Positions 9,463 through 18,264 of a stretch of 64,000 nt of DNA are shown here, piece after piece. The notes under the pieces are model-generated. The model did not search any database and was not told where the DNA came from. It was given only the letters and a program-made list of their open reading frames with translations. Position 1 is the first letter of the stretch, and the number at the start of each line of letters is the position of its first letter. The position numbers and the translations under genes were made by a program. This stretch comes from Aliiroseovarius subalbicans (GTDB lineage: Bacteria; Pseudomonadota; Alphaproteobacteria; Rhodobacterales; Rhodobacteraceae): assembly GCF_022678625.1 (NCBI RefSeq), contig NZ_JALBYQ010000004.1:186001-250000 (forward strand), given 5' to 3'.

Positions 9463-10326
9463 ATGAAACTTGCCAACCCACACCACCCCGCCCCCGAGGA
9501 CGCCGAAGCGCGCCGCGCGATTGCCCCGGTGATCTGTTACCCGGTCGAGACCCTGCCGGGCCCGGACCTGGACCTTTATGCTCAGGCGCGTGAGGGGATG
9601 GAGCGGGTGGCTGAGGTGCTGGTGCCGCCACGTGACGCGCGCAGCTTTCGCGTACCGGCCGGGCATTTCTTTCGCATACGCTCGGTTGAGGGGCCGCAGG
9701 TGGGGGACCTGAACCTGTGGAACGCGGCGGACATGAACGAGCGGTTTTATTCCGGCAAGACCCGCGCCCTGCATGGCACGCATCTGTCCACCGGGGACCG
9801 GATGTGGTCGGGGTTTCCATACCTGCGCCCGATGGCGACGATCACCGACGACACGCTGGACTGGTACGGGATCGACGACTTTGGCGGCTCGGTGCATGAC
9901 GTGATCGGCACGCGCTGTGACCCGTATACGCATCACCTGCTGTCCGGGGGCGATTACCACCATTGCTGCCATTCCAACCTGACCCGGGCCGTGGCCGATG
10001 CCACCGGCTGCGCGGTACCTCAGGCCGAGCCAATGGTGCACGACGTTCTGAACGTGTTCATGTGCACAGGCTTTACCCGCGACACCGGGCAATACTTTAT
10101 GAAGGCAAGCCCGGTACGCCCCGGCGATTACCTTGAGTTCTTTGCCGAGATCGACCTGATGGGCGCGCTTTCCGCGTGCCCCGGCGGGGATTGTTCGGAC
10201 GAACATTCCTCGGACAAGGCCGCCTGTCACCCGCTGCGGGTCGAGGTCTTCGCGCCGCGCCCCGGCGCCCTTGCGGGCTGGCAATCGCCACCGGTCAGCG
10301 GCTATTCGCGAAGCCACGGTCGGTAA
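9463..10326 (+). CDS. DUF1989 (urea carboxylase-associated) family protein
   Basis: A 287-residue soluble protein. From about residue 60 it shows the DUF1989 pattern: RVPAGHFFRI, QVGDLNLWNA, GTHLSTGDRMW, a Cys/His-rich central part (THHLLSGGDYHHCCHSN), FFAEIDLMGALSACPGGDC and a proline-valine end. Conserved Cys and His residues suggest metal binding. DUF1989 proteins are usually found beside urea carboxylase and amino-acid or nucleobase catabolic genes, but the biochemical function of this one is not known to me. Here its partner is the divergent SHMT-like gene, with 130 bases between the two starts. No urea amidolyase gene is in the window. Confidence 0.75.
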   Translation: MKLANPHHPAPEDAEARRAIAPVICYPVETLPGPDLDLYAQAREGMERVAEVLVPPRDARSFRVPAGHFFRIRSVEGPQVGDLNLWNAADMNERFYSGKTRALHGTHLSTGDRMWSGFPYLRPMATITDDTLDWYGIDDFGGSVHDVIGTRCDPYTHHLLSGGDYHHCCHSNLTRAVADATGCAVPQAEPMVHDVLNVFMCTGFTRDTGQYFMKASPVRPGDYLEFFAEIDLMGALSACPGGDCSDEHSSDKAACHPLRVEVFAPRPGALAGWQSPPVSGYSRSHGR

Positions 10327-10385
10327 GCTTGCCATTTGCGCCCCTGAGGCACAGGGTGCTTGCATTGTATTTGAAGGGGTAAACC

Positions 10386-11816
10386 ATGCGCTCTCCGGGG
10401 TTTCGGTTCTTGGTCGTGGGTCTTTTGATCCTCGCGATGTTCATTCCGCTGATGATGGTGTCAGACATCGTCAATTCACGCCGCAGCTATTCGCAAAGCA
10501 CCGTGTCCAGCGTGGGCGCGGAATGGGGTGGGCCGCAGCTTTTGTCCGGGCCGCAGGTGATGATCCCGGTGCGCGAAGCGGTGCAGGTCACGGTGACGCG
10601 CGATGTGGTCGACCCGGTGACGGGGCGGGTGGTCTTGCACGCCGAAAGCGGTCAGCCGATCCGCGAAAGCTTTGAAGAAACGCGCATAGAAGCCCGGGCG
10701 CCGGTGTTTCTGTATCCCGATCAATTTGATGTGGCCTTGTCCAGCCAGACCCAGTTGCGCCACCGCGGCATCTTCCAGGTGCCAGTCTATCAGGCCGAGG
10801 CGGTGCTTGAGTTCACCTTCCCGACGGGCGAAGCCGAAAGCGTGCTGCGCGGGCAGGAAGAGTTGATCTGGGACGAGGCCGCGCTGAGCATGGTCGTGAC
10901 CGCGAACCGCGCGCTCAGGGGCGAGGCGGTGCTGGAGATCGACGGCAAGGCGGTGGCGTTGGAGCCGAAACCGAAAGGGTCAGGTATCCAGGCCGCGCTG
11001 GGCGATCCACAGGGGATGAAGGCGTTTCGCCTCTCGCTTGGCCTGAACGGGGCCGAGTGGTTGCAGGTGGCCGCAGTGGGTCGCACCACGCGGGTGACGA
11101 TGCAAAGCGACTGGCCCGATCCCAGTTTCCAGGGCGCGTTCCTGCCCGATGGGTCCGACATCTCGGAAATCGGGTTCTCTGCCGACTGGACGATCCCGCA
11201 TCTGGCGCGCAACCTGCCGCAGGTCGCGCGGGAAAACCACGACGGGCGCGCGCGCGCCGACACCGCCTTTGGCGTCGCCTTTTACCAGCCGAACGATTTT
11301 TATCAAAAGGCCTGGCGCGCGGCGCGCTATGGCATCCTGTTCGTCGGCCTGACCTTCCTGACCGTGCTGTTGATCGAAGGGCAGCGTGAAAAGCCGGTGC
11401 ACCCGGTGCAATACATCCTGATTGGCCTCGCGCAGGCGACCTTCACGCTTCTGATGCTCGCCTATGCCGAACAGATCGGCTTTGGCCCGGCGTATCTGTT
11501 GGCGGCGGGGGCGACGATTGCCGTGCTGGTCATGTTCGGCGCCGTGGGGCTGAAACTGGGCAAACGCACCTGGGTTCTGGGCGCGATGCTGGTCGTGCTT
11601 TACGCGGTTCTGTTCCTGATCCTTTATTCCACCGATTATGCGCTGATCGCGGGGTCCACGCTGGCCTTCCTGGCGCTGGCGGCGACGATGTTCGTGACCC
11701 GGAACGAGGAATGGTATGGCCCGCCGCGCGAGCCGGGGCAGGGCTGGTTCGGGCGGCGCAAGGTGGCCGCCGCGCCGGCGCCGGCGCCGGCGCCCGCCCC
11801 GAAGGATCAGCAGTAG
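10386..11816 (+). CDS. creD: CreD-family inner membrane protein
   Basis: A 476-residue membrane protein of the CreD (colicin E2 tolerance) family. One N-terminal membrane segment (about residues 7-26) is followed by a large periplasmic domain beginning SQSTVSSVGAEWGGPQ, with GPQVMIPV typical of the family, and then five or six closely spaced membrane segments from about residue 310 to 445. The C-terminal tail is low-complexity alanine-proline encoded by tandem GCGCCG units. The family is linked to envelope integrity and beta-lactam response in other bacteria, but no creB/creC two-component genes lie nearby. It overlaps the convergent aldo/keto reductase gene by 10 bases at the 3' ends. Confidence 0.88.
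   Translation: MRSPGFRFLVVGLLILAMFIPLMMVSDIVNSRRSYSQSTVSSVGAEWGGPQLLSGPQVMIPVREAVQVTVTRDVVDPVTGRVVLHAESGQPIRESFEETRIEARAPVFLYPDQFDVALSSQTQLRHRGIFQVPVYQAEAVLEFTFPTGEAESVLRGQEELIWDEAALSMVVTANRALRGEAVLEIDGKAVALEPKPKGSGIQAALGDPQGMKAFRLSLGLNGAEWLQVAAVGRTTRVTMQSDWPDPSFQGAFLPDGSDISEIGFSADWTIPHLARNLPQVARENHDGRARADTAFGVAFYQPNDFYQKAWRAARYGILFVGLTFLTVLLIEGQREKPVHPVQYILIGLAQATFTLLMLAYAEQIGFGPAYLLAAGATIAVLVMFGAVGLKLGKRTWVLGAMLVVLYAVLFLILYSTDYALIAGSTLAFLALAATMFVTRNEEWYGPPREPGQGWFGRRKVAAAPAPAPAPAPKDQQ
11766..11801. repeat. Tandem hexamer GCGCCG repeat encoding an Ala-Pro tail
   Basis: The 3' end of creD contains consecutive GCGCCG units and close variants, translated as APAPAPAP. Such a tract is prone to length change by slippage without altering frame. 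Confidence 0.7.
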
Positions 11817-12793
11817 CGTTCGATCCCGACGATCTGCGCATCCGAGTATCGGTCGCCATGCGCCCAGCCCGGCGGCATCAGCCGGGCAATTTCAGCGCGG
11901 TCGTCGGCGCTGAAGTTGATCTGATCGGCCTCGGCCCAGTCGCGCAGGTGATCGGGCGTGCGGGTGCCGGGGATCGGGATCAGGTGGTCACCCTGATCCA
12001 GTGTCCAGGCGATGGCCAACGCGGGCAGGGTCCAACCTCGCCCATGCGCAAATCTGCGCAGGGTTTCGATCTGTGCCTGGTTGGCACTGAAATTCGGTTC
12101 AAGAAACCGCGGGTTGTTCTTGAGGAACCCGATCGACTGCACCTTTTCAAAAGACGGTGCCACTTCGCTCATCATCCCGCGCGCAAGCGGTGAGAAGGGC
12201 ACGAAGGTGGTGCCAAGCTCCGCGCAGGTCTGGATCAGGCCCAGATCCGGATACCGGGTCCAGAGCGAGTATTCATTCTGAACCGCCATGACGGGCGCCA
12301 CGCTGGTCGCCCGGCGCAGGGAACTGGGCGCGATTTCCGAATAGCCGAAGCCGCCGATCAGACCCTCCTGGCGAAAGCCTTCCAGCGTTTCGGTCACCGC
12401 CTCGATGGGCAGGTCGAACTGGCGCCGGTGCACATAATACAGCGCGACGTGAGCGACACCCAGCCGCGCCAGTGACCCTTCCAGCGCCCGGCGCAGGCCG
12501 GGTTCGGAATTGTCCGTCTGCCCGCGTTCGCCACCGATCACGATGCCGCCCTTGGTGGCAATGGTGAAGCTGTGGCCGCGATCCTTCTGCCAGTCACCGA
12601 TCAACTGCTCGGACAGGCCGTTGCCGTAAAGCTCGGCGGTGTCCAGCAAGGTGATCCCGGCGTCGCGCGCCGCGTCCAGGGTGGCGAAGCTCTCCTCACG
12701 ATTGGTTTCACCATAGAAGCCGGCAAAGCTCATGCAGCCCAACCCGATGGCAGACACCTCGGGGCCATCCAGGCCCAGCTTGCGCATCTTCAT
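11807..12793 (-). CDS. Aldo/keto reductase
   Basis: A 328-residue NADPH-dependent aldo/keto reductase of the YajO/Tas-like (AKR13-type) group. The catalytic tetrad is visible as Asp51 and Tyr56 (DTAELYGNG), Lys81 (ATKGG) and His122 (YYVHRRQ); the C-terminal [13 protein letters not shown] is the usual NADPH phosphate-binding region. It is the second gene of a pair with deoD, whose stop codon overlaps its start by ATGA, so the two are translationally coupled. Substrate unknown; a sugar or deoxyribose-derived aldehyde would fit the deoD context but is speculative. Confidence 0.87.
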   Translation of the reverse strand: MKMRKLGLDGPEVSAIGLGCMSFAGFYGETNREESFATLDAARDAGITLLDTAELYGNGLSEQLIGDWQKDRGHSFTIATKGGIVIGGERGQTDNSEPGLRRALEGSLARLGVAHVALYYVHRRQFDLPIEAVTETLEGFRQEGLIGGFGYSEIAPSSLRRATSVAPVMAVQNEYSLWTRYPDLGLIQTCAELGTTFVPFSPLARGMMSEVAPSFEKVQSIGFLKNNPRFLEPNFSANQAQIETLRRFAHGRGWTLPALAIAWTLDQGDHLIPIPGTRTPDHLRDWAEADQINFSADDRAEIARLMPPGWAHGDRYSDAQIVGIERYC

Positions 12794-13494
12794 GCGAAAG
12801 CGGCTTCAAGCGCGATTTCGACCATGTCGCCGAAGGTCTTTTCGCGCTGGTCCGAGGGCAGGTCTTCGCCGGTCAACAGGTGATCAGACACGGTCATGAT
12901 CCCCAAGGCGCGTACGCCGTGACGCTGGGCGAGGGTGTAAAGCTCCGCAGCTTCCATCTCGACGCCCAACACGCCGTGGCGCTGCATTTGTTCGTTCAGA
13001 TCGGGGCGTTCGTCATAGAACGTGTCCGAGGAATAGATGCCGCCCACATGCACACCCACATCGGTTTTTCGGGCCGCTGCCACGGCGGCTTCAAGCAGGC
13101 CATAATCGGCGCAGGGCGAATAGTTCAGCTCGCGCATGATGGTCGAAGACGGGGTGGCGACGGTGGTGCAGGTCATCGCGATGATCACGTCGCGCACCTT
13201 GATCCGATTCTGCATCGCGCCGCAGGACCCGATGCGGATCAGCGTCTTGGCGCCATAATCCCGGATTAGTTCGTTGGCATAGATCGACAAGCTGGGCATG
13301 CCCATGCCCGAGCCCTGGATCGTCACGCGATTGCCCTTCCAGGTGCCGGTAAATCCCAGCATGCCGCGCACTTCGTTGACCAGTTCGGCACCCTCAAGGA
13401 AGGTCTCGGCCGCCCATTTCGCGCGGTAGGGGTCACCGGGCATTAGGACGGTTTCTGCGATCTGGCCGGGTTTGGCGCCGATATGGATGGTCAT
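12790..13494 (-). CDS. deoD: Purine-nucleoside phosphorylase (DeoD type)
   Basis: A 234-residue hexameric-type purine-nucleoside phosphorylase. It cleaves purine (deoxy)ribonucleosides with phosphate to base and (deoxy)ribose-1-phosphate. Family signatures: MTIHIGAK at the start, [11 protein letters not shown] (phosphate site), [18 protein letters not shown] (ribose site) and [10 protein letters not shown] with the catalytic Asp. The ATG at 13494 follows AAGGAGATTGCC, a strong ribosome site, and matches the family's N-terminus; the longer frame upstream is not needed. It leads into an aldo/keto reductase. The BMP-type transporter at 25.8-30.4 kb could supply its substrates. Confidence 0.95.
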   Translation of the reverse strand: MTIHIGAKPGQIAETVLMPGDPYRAKWAAETFLEGAELVNEVRGMLGFTGTWKGNRVTIQGSGMGMPSLSIYANELIRDYGAKTLIRIGSCGAMQNRIKVRDVIIAMTCTTVATPSSTIMRELNYSPCADYGLLEAAVAAARKTDVGVHVGGIYSSDTFYDERPDLNEQMQRHGVLGVEMEAAELYTLAQRHGVRALGIMTVSDHLLTGEDLPSDQREKTFGDMVEIALEAAFA

Positions 13495-13609
13495 GGCAAT
13501 CTCCTTTGTTCGCGCCAGCCTATCGCGCGGCGGGGACGGGGGGAAGGGGATCGGGACTTGTCCCGATAAGGTCGCCCGATATGGTGGTGCGACACGAAAG
13601 GGGAAAAAC

Positions 13610-14134
13610 ATGCGCGCTTTGGTTTCAGGATTGGTGGTTTTGCTGGCAGTCACGGGATCGGCGCTGGCGCTCGACAGCAGGGAAGTCGCCTTCGTGAAAT
13701 CCGTCTTTGCCCAGCTGCAACCAATCTCGATCCGCAAGAACCGCGAATACTGCGGATATATCGGCTATGACGCGGGCGGACAGCTGATCGCGTCGAAGGC
13801 CAATCGCGGGCGCAAGGGATCGTGCCGGGCAGACGACCCGGTGGGGATGGAGGTGATCATCGCCTCCTACCACACCCACGGCGCCTTCTCGACGCGCTAT
13901 TTCAACGAAATCCCGTCCGGGGATGACATGGAGGGTGACGAGGCCGAAGGCATCGACGGCTGGGTCGCCACGCCGGGCGGCCGGCTGTGGTATATCGACA
14001 GCCAGGACATGGTGACCAGCCAGATCTGCGGCATCGGCTGCCTGCCGATGGACCCGGATTTCATCAAGGGCGACATGGGGCTGGTGGCGCAGAGCTATAG
14101 CTATGAGCAGCTGGTCAGGCGGTTGGAGGAGTGA
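13610..14134 (+). CDS. Secreted DUF4329-like protein with JAMM-type metal-site motif
   Basis: A 174-residue protein with a signal peptide ([20 protein letters not shown], cleavage about residue 20). The mature part contains His88-x-His90 in SYHTHG and Ser103-x-x-Asp106 in PSGDD, which together follow the JAMM/MPN metalloprotease pattern H-x-H...S-x-x-D; Glu46 in KNREYCGY could be the upstream catalytic acid. The same features suit the DUF4329 family, which I recall mainly from secreted or toxin-associated proteins. Cysteines 48, 72, 140 and 144 may form disulfides. It is divergent from deoD and convergent with ecm (stop codons adjacent). I infer a periplasmic or extracellular peptidase-like fold; activity is unproven. 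Confidence 0.6.
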   Translation: MRALVSGLVVLLAVTGSALALDSREVAFVKSVFAQLQPISIRKNREYCGYIGYDAGGQLIASKANRGRKGSCRADDPVGMEVIIASYHTHGAFSTRYFNEIPSGDDMEGDEAEGIDGWVATPGGRLWYIDSQDMVTSQICGIGCLPMDPDFIKGDMGLVAQSYSYEQLVRRLEE

Positions 14135-16102
14135 TCACTCCGCCGCCACCGCCGCAGGGTCCACCAGCGTCACGATATCATCCATGATCACGTTCAGTTC
14201 GAAATCCTTTGGCGTATAGACCTTGGCAACCCCCATCGCGCGCAGGCGGTCGGCGTCTTCGTCGGGGATGATACCCCCGGCGACAACCGGAACATGGCCC
14301 AGACCGGCGGCGCGCATACGTTCCATCAGTTCTTCGATCAGCGGGATGTGGCTGCCGGACAGGATCGACAGGCCGACCACGTGCGCCTCATCGGCCAAGG
14401 CGGCGTCGACGATTTCCTCGGGCGTCAGGCGGATGCCTTCGTAAGAGATGTCCATGCCGCAATCGCGCGCACGCGCGGCGATCTGTTCGGCGCCGTTGGA
14501 GTGGCCATCAAGGCCGGGTTTGCCGACCAGGAACTTCAGGCGGCGGCCCAGAGTGTCAGACACGGCATCGACGCGGGCGCGTATCTCGTCCAGCCCTTCG
14601 GTGCGGTTCGACGGGTTCTTCGACACGCCTGTGGGTGCGCGATACTGGCCGAACGCGGTGCGGACCATTTCGCCCCATTCGCCGGTGGTCGCGCCGGCCT
14701 TCGCGGCGGCGATCGAAGCGGGCATGATGTTTTCCCCCGACAGGGCGGCGGCGCGCAAGGCTTCCAGCGCGGTATTTACAGCGGCATCGTCACGATCGGC
14801 GCGCCATTTCTCAAGGCGTGCGATCTGATCGGCTTCGGCGTCAGCATCGGCCACCATGATGGCGCCGTCGCCAGCGGTCAGCGGGCTTTCGGCCGCTTCC
14901 GTCCAGCGGTTCACGCCGACCACGGTGGTCTCACCCGCTTCGATCTTGCCGATCCGGGTGGCGTTACTGTCGACCAGGCGCGACTTCATGTATTCGATCG
15001 CAGCCACGGCCCCGCCCATCGCGTCGATCTGCGCCAGTTCTGCACGCGCGCCGTCCTTCAGTTCGCCCACCTTGCGGTCGACGGCAGGGTTGTTGTCGAA
15101 CAGGTCGTCGAATTCCAACAGGTCGGTTTCATAGGCCAGGATCTGCTGCATACGCAGCGACCATTGCTGGTCCCAGGGGCGCGGCAGGCCAAGTGCTTCG
15201 TTCCAGGCGGGCAGCTGCACCGCGCGGGCGCGGGCGTTTTTCGACAGGGTCACGGCCAGCGTTTCCAAGAGGATGCGGTAGACGTTGTTCTCCGGCTGCT
15301 GTTCGGTCAGGCCCAGGCTGTTCACCTGAACGCCATAGCGGAAACGGCGGAATTTCGGGTCTTCGACGCCGTAGCGTTCCGCGGTGATCTCGTCCCACAG
15401 CTCAACAAATGCGCGCATCTTGCACAGTTCGGTGACGAACCGGATGCCGGCGTTTACGAAGAAGGAAATGCGCCCGACCATGGCCGGGAAGGCCTCGGCG
15501 GGGACCTTTTCCTTAAGGTCGTCCAGAACGGCGATGGCGGTGGCCAGCGCGAAGGCCAGCTCTTCCTCAGGTGTCGCACCGGCCTCTTGCAAGTGATAGG
15601 AACACACGTTCATCGGGTTCCATTTCGGCAGGTGTTCACGGGTGTAGGCCGCGACATCGGTGATCATGCGCAAGGACGGTTTGGGCGGGCAGACATAGGT
15701 GCCGCGCGACAAGTATTCCTTGATGATGTCGTTTTGAACCGTGCCTTGCAGCTTGGAGACATCCGCGCCCTGTTCCTCGGCGGCGGCGATATAGAGCGCC
15801 AACAGCCAAGGTGCCGTCGCGTTGATCGTCATCGAGGTGTTCATCTGCTCAAGCGGGATGTCCTTGAACAGCGCGCGCATGTCGCCGAGGTGGGAGAGCG
15901 GCACGCCAACCTTGCCGACCTCGCCCCGCGCCAGTTTGTGATCCGAGTCGTATCCCGTCTGCGTCGGCAGATCGAACGCCACCGACAGGCCGGTCTGCCC
16001 TTTGGCCAGATTGGTGCGGTAAAGTTCGTTCGAGGCCTTGGCGGTCGAGTGACCGGCATAGGTGCGGAAAAGCCAAGGGCGATCTTTGGTCGGGCTGTTC
16101 AT
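14135..16102 (-). CDS. ecm: Ethylmalonyl-CoA mutase (MeaA type)
   Basis: A 655-residue adenosylcobalamin-dependent acyl-CoA mutase. It converts (2R)-ethylmalonyl-CoA to (2S)-methylsuccinyl-CoA in the ethylmalonyl-CoA pathway for acetyl-CoA assimilation. The substrate barrel covers about residues 1-510, with RTYAGHSTA, FDLPTQTGYDSD and MNTSMTINATAPW; the B12 domain follows, with the lower-axial His534 in GLDGHSNG and LSILSGSH. Length and the FRTYAGHST region fit Ecm/MeaA rather than methylmalonyl-CoA mutase, which is longer and has a different active-site entrance. The next pathway gene, ccr, is at 18.3 kb. A dyad at 16120-16136, just upstream, resembles one upstream of ccr. Confidence 0.93.
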   Translation of the reverse strand: MNSPTKDRPWLFRTYAGHSTAKASNELYRTNLAKGQTGLSVAFDLPTQTGYDSDHKLARGEVGKVGVPLSHLGDMRALFKDIPLEQMNTSMTINATAPWLLALYIAAAEEQGADVSKLQGTVQNDIIKEYLSRGTYVCPPKPSLRMITDVAAYTREHLPKWNPMNVCSYHLQEAGATPEEELAFALATAIAVLDDLKEKVPAEAFPAMVGRISFFVNAGIRFVTELCKMRAFVELWDEITAERYGVEDPKFRRFRYGVQVNSLGLTEQQPENNVYRILLETLAVTLSKNARARAVQLPAWNEALGLPRPWDQQWSLRMQQILAYETDLLEFDDLFDNNPAVDRKVGELKDGARAELAQIDAMGGAVAAIEYMKSRLVDSNATRIGKIEAGETTVVGVNRWTEAAESPLTAGDGAIMVADADAEADQIARLEKWRADRDDAAVNTALEALRAAALSGENIMPASIAAAKAGATTGEWGEMVRTAFGQYRAPTGVSKNPSNRTEGLDEIRARVDAVSDTLGRRLKFLVGKPGLDGHSNGAEQIAARARDCGMDISYEGIRLTPEEIVDAALADEAHVVGLSILSGSHIPLIEELMERMRAAGLGHVPVVAGGIIPDEDADRLRAMGVAKVYTPKDFELNVIMDDIVTLVDPAAVAAE

Positions 16103-16119
16103 GATACTGACTCGCGATT

Positions 16120-16136
16120 ATGTTGCGCTGCAGCAT
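16120..16136. promoter_or_regulatory. Dyad upstream of ecm, similar to one upstream of ccr
   Basis: In the direction of ecm transcription the sequence reads ATGCTGC-AGC-GCAACAT, a 7-3-7 dyad with a single G:T-type mismatch, 18 bases upstream of the ATG. The same ATGCTGC half-site followed by GCAGC occurs upstream of ccr at 18204-18219. The two genes act consecutively in one pathway, so a shared operator is plausible. Confidence 0.5.
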
Positions 16137-16206
16137 TTTTTACAGACGAAAGAATATTACGCAAGTCCGAAATGGACATAACGAAAGTTGCGCCACGTCA
16201 GATGAC

Positions 16207-16230
16207 GCGTGGGGCCGGCACGCCCCGCGC
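16207..16230. terminator. GC-rich hairpin between the small secreted protein gene and ecm
   Basis: Arms GCGTGGGGC and GCCCCGCGC pair over nine positions (one G:T) around a six-base loop, 10 bases after the stop of the minus-strand gene at 16240. There is no clear run of T on either side, so intrinsic termination is uncertain; it may instead mark an mRNA end. Confidence 0.45.
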
Positions 16231-16239
16231 CTGATCACC

Positions 16240-16575
16240 TTACTGGTAGGTATAGGTCGATGTGGTGCAGACATCCACGCCGCGACGTTCCAGAACGTCC
16301 CCGTCCGAGAACACGGCCTTGAAGTCGAACATGCAGTAGCCCGAGCCATCATCGAAGTTGATGTTCACAGTCGTTCCCGTCGGCACCACGTCGGTACCCA
16401 GGATGTCTTCCTCCCAGCTGTCCGAACCTTCGTTGGAGCCGTAGAATTCAACAATGGTATATCCAGTGTCGTTGATGATCGTGACGCGGCGATCCTGCGC
16501 CTCGGCTGTGACTGTCGACATCGCAAGGGCTGCCAAAACCGTGGCGGCGATGAAAACTCTTCTTCCAAACAGCAT
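16240..16575 (-). CDS. Small secreted protein of unknown function
   Basis: A 111-residue protein with a clear signal peptide (residues 1-27, cleavage after TAEAQ). The mature 84 residues contain TIINDTGYTIVEFYGSN, DSWEEDILG and NINFDDGSGYCMFDF, a pattern of short beta strands with two cysteines (81 and 103) that may pair. Similar small exported proteins with an N-x-TG-x-x-I and W-x-x-D-x-LG pattern occur in other Rhodobacterales; some carry dubious 'argininosuccinate lyase' labels in databases. No enzyme motif is visible. The start at 16575 is chosen because GGAGAG stands at the right distance; an ATG four codons upstream overlaps that site. It lies upstream of ecm on the same strand but is separated by a hairpin. 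Confidence 0.7.
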   Translation of the reverse strand: MLFGRRVFIAATVLAALAMSTVTAEAQDRRVTIINDTGYTIVEFYGSNEGSDSWEEDILGTDVVPTGTTVNINFDDGSGYCMFDFKAVFSDGDVLERRGVDVCTTSTYTYQ

Positions 16576-16699
16576 AGTTCTCTCCATCCTTCTTTGTGGC
16601 CTAATTGTACTCAGTTTCGACCTGCCACGACAGGAATTCTGACGGGCGCATCGTCGCATGGCTCTTTACCTTGTGTGGGTTTCCTGAGAACGTGCCCGG

Positions 16700-18118
16700 A
16701 TGATGCGCGTGGTGGAATTGCCCCTTTGGCTGTTGGTCCTGATCCTGGCTTTCGCCACGGTGACCTTCGCGTCGCATTTCCTGTTTCCTTCGGTGCGCTG
16801 GTTTTTTCGCAAACGGCTGCAAAGGGCCGTGGCGCGGCTGAACGAACGGTTGGAGCGGCCGATCGAGCCGTTCAAGCTGGCGCGGCGCCACGACATGATC
16901 CAGCGGCTGAGCTATGACCCCGGGGTGGCGCAGGCGATTGTCGACCATGCGGCGGAAAACGGGGTGCCCGAACAGGTCGCCTTTGAAGACGCGCAGCGCT
17001 ATGCCCGCGAGATCGTGCCGCGGTTTTCGGCCTTTGCCTACTTCAGCTTCGGCATCTGGCTGGCGAAGCTTCTGAGCCGGGCGTTCTACCGCGTGCGCCT
17101 GGGGGCGTTCGACGCAGCAAAGCTGGGAAATGTCGACAAGGACGCCACCGTCGTATTCGTCATGAATCACCGGTCGAACATGGATTATGTGCTGGTCACC
17201 TGGCTGGCGGCAGAACGCAGCCACCTGTCTTATGCGGTGGGCGAATGGGCGCGGGTCTGGCCATTGCGCACGCTGATCCGCTCGATGGGGGCTTATTTCA
17301 TCCGCCGCCGTTCACGCAACGCGCTCTATCGCAGGGTGCTGTCGCGCTATGTGCAGATGGCCACCGAAGGCGGCGTAACCCAGGCGATGTTCCCCGAAGG
17401 CGGGTTGAGCCTGAATGGCGAGGTCGGCGCGCCGAAGATGGGGCTGATGTCCTATATCATCGACGGATTTGAACCGGGCAAAAACCGTGATGTGGTCTTC
17501 ATCCCCGTGGCGATGAATTATGACCGGGTGCTGGAGGACCGCGTGCTGGTTGCCGCCGACATGGGCGGGCATCGCAAGTTCAAATTGCGCTGGAAATACA
17601 TCATCCGCCACGTCTCGACACACCTGTGGCAGCGGATTACCGGAAGATTTCACCGCTTCGGCTATGCCAGCGTGTCGTTTGGCACGCCAGTGTCGCTGAC
17701 CGATTTCCTGGCCGGTGCCGCGCGCAACGAGCGGGGTGACATAACCGCTCCGCTGGCCGACGAAATCATGGCGCGTATTCGCAAGGTCGTGCCTGTCCTG
17801 CCGGTTCCGGTCGTGGCCGCGATCCTGTTGGAGAACGAGCAGCAGAGCCGCGAGGCGGTGGTGGAACGCTTCAAGCTGCTGGTCGAGGACATGAAGGCGG
17901 GCGGCGCGCATGTGCACATGCCGCGTGATGATCTGGACTATGCGGTTGAGGTCGGCCTGCGCCTTCTGCTTCTGCGCAAGTTGGTGATCGAGGAAGACGG
18001 CATGTTCCGGGTGAACCCGACCGATCGCCCGGTGCTGGGTTTTTATGCGAATTCCATCGCGCATCTGTGCGGTGCGGTCCCGACGCGGGTGATCGCCTCT
18101 CTGGAGGCAGAGGCGTAA
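16700..18118 (+). CDS. Glycerol-3-phosphate acyltransferase-like (PlsB/PlsC superfamily) membrane enzyme
   Basis: A 472-residue acyltransferase. A membrane segment at residues 6-28 precedes the catalytic domain, with the H-x4-D motif NHRSNMD (His157, Asp162), YFIRRRSRN (glycerol-phosphate binding block) and FPEGGLS (231-237), the counterpart of FPEGTRS. These blocks belong to the PlsB/PlsC family that acylates glycerol-3-phosphate or lysophosphatidate at the membrane. The C-terminal 180 residues resemble a shortened PlsB tail. Full E. coli PlsB is about 800 residues, so this is a shorter alphaproteobacterial form; whether the acceptor is G3P or lyso-PA is unresolved. It stands alone between a divergent small gene and ccr. 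Confidence 0.78.
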   Translation: MMRVVELPLWLLVLILAFATVTFASHFLFPSVRWFFRKRLQRAVARLNERLERPIEPFKLARRHDMIQRLSYDPGVAQAIVDHAAENGVPEQVAFEDAQRYAREIVPRFSAFAYFSFGIWLAKLLSRAFYRVRLGAFDAAKLGNVDKDATVVFVMNHRSNMDYVLVTWLAAERSHLSYAVGEWARVWPLRTLIRSMGAYFIRRRSRNALYRRVLSRYVQMATEGGVTQAMFPEGGLSLNGEVGAPKMGLMSYIIDGFEPGKNRDVVFIPVAMNYDRVLEDRVLVAADMGGHRKFKLRWKYIIRHVSTHLWQRITGRFHRFGYASVSFGTPVSLTDFLAGAARNERGDITAPLADEIMARIRKVVPVLPVPVVAAILLENEQQSREAVVERFKLLVEDMKAGGAHVHMPRDDLDYAVEVGLRLLLLRKLVIEEDGMFRVNPTDRPVLGFYANSIAHLCGAVPTRVIASLEAEA

Positions 18119-18203
18119 GGCGGCGCTGACGCCACGCTTCGTCGCGACATAAAATTACAAAAATGATACCAAATGCTGTTGCAATCTTGCGGGACCATCC
18201 GTA

Positions 18204-18219
18204 ATGCTGCATGAGCAGC
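18204..18219. promoter_or_regulatory. Dyad ATGCTGC-ATGA-GCAGC upstream of ccr
   Basis: The dyad lies 46 bases before the ccr ATG and shares the ATGCTGC half-site with the ecm dyad at 16120-16136. A further ATGCTG followed by TTGCAAT is at 18173-18185, and ATTGC-G-GCAAT at 18231-18241. Regulators known to control ccr in other alphaproteobacteria include RamB and the TetR-type CcrR; which one would bind here is unknown. Confidence 0.45.
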
Positions 18220-18264
18220 CGCTTTTCTGCATTGCGGCAATAGAATCAAAAACAGGAGGCCCCC

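Noticed and set aside
14294-16234. Open frame of 646 codons on the plus strand opposite ecm
   Set aside because: It is fully antisense to the well-supported mutase gene; its protein has no domain signature and is rich in Arg/Gly/His as expected from a GC-rich shadow frame.
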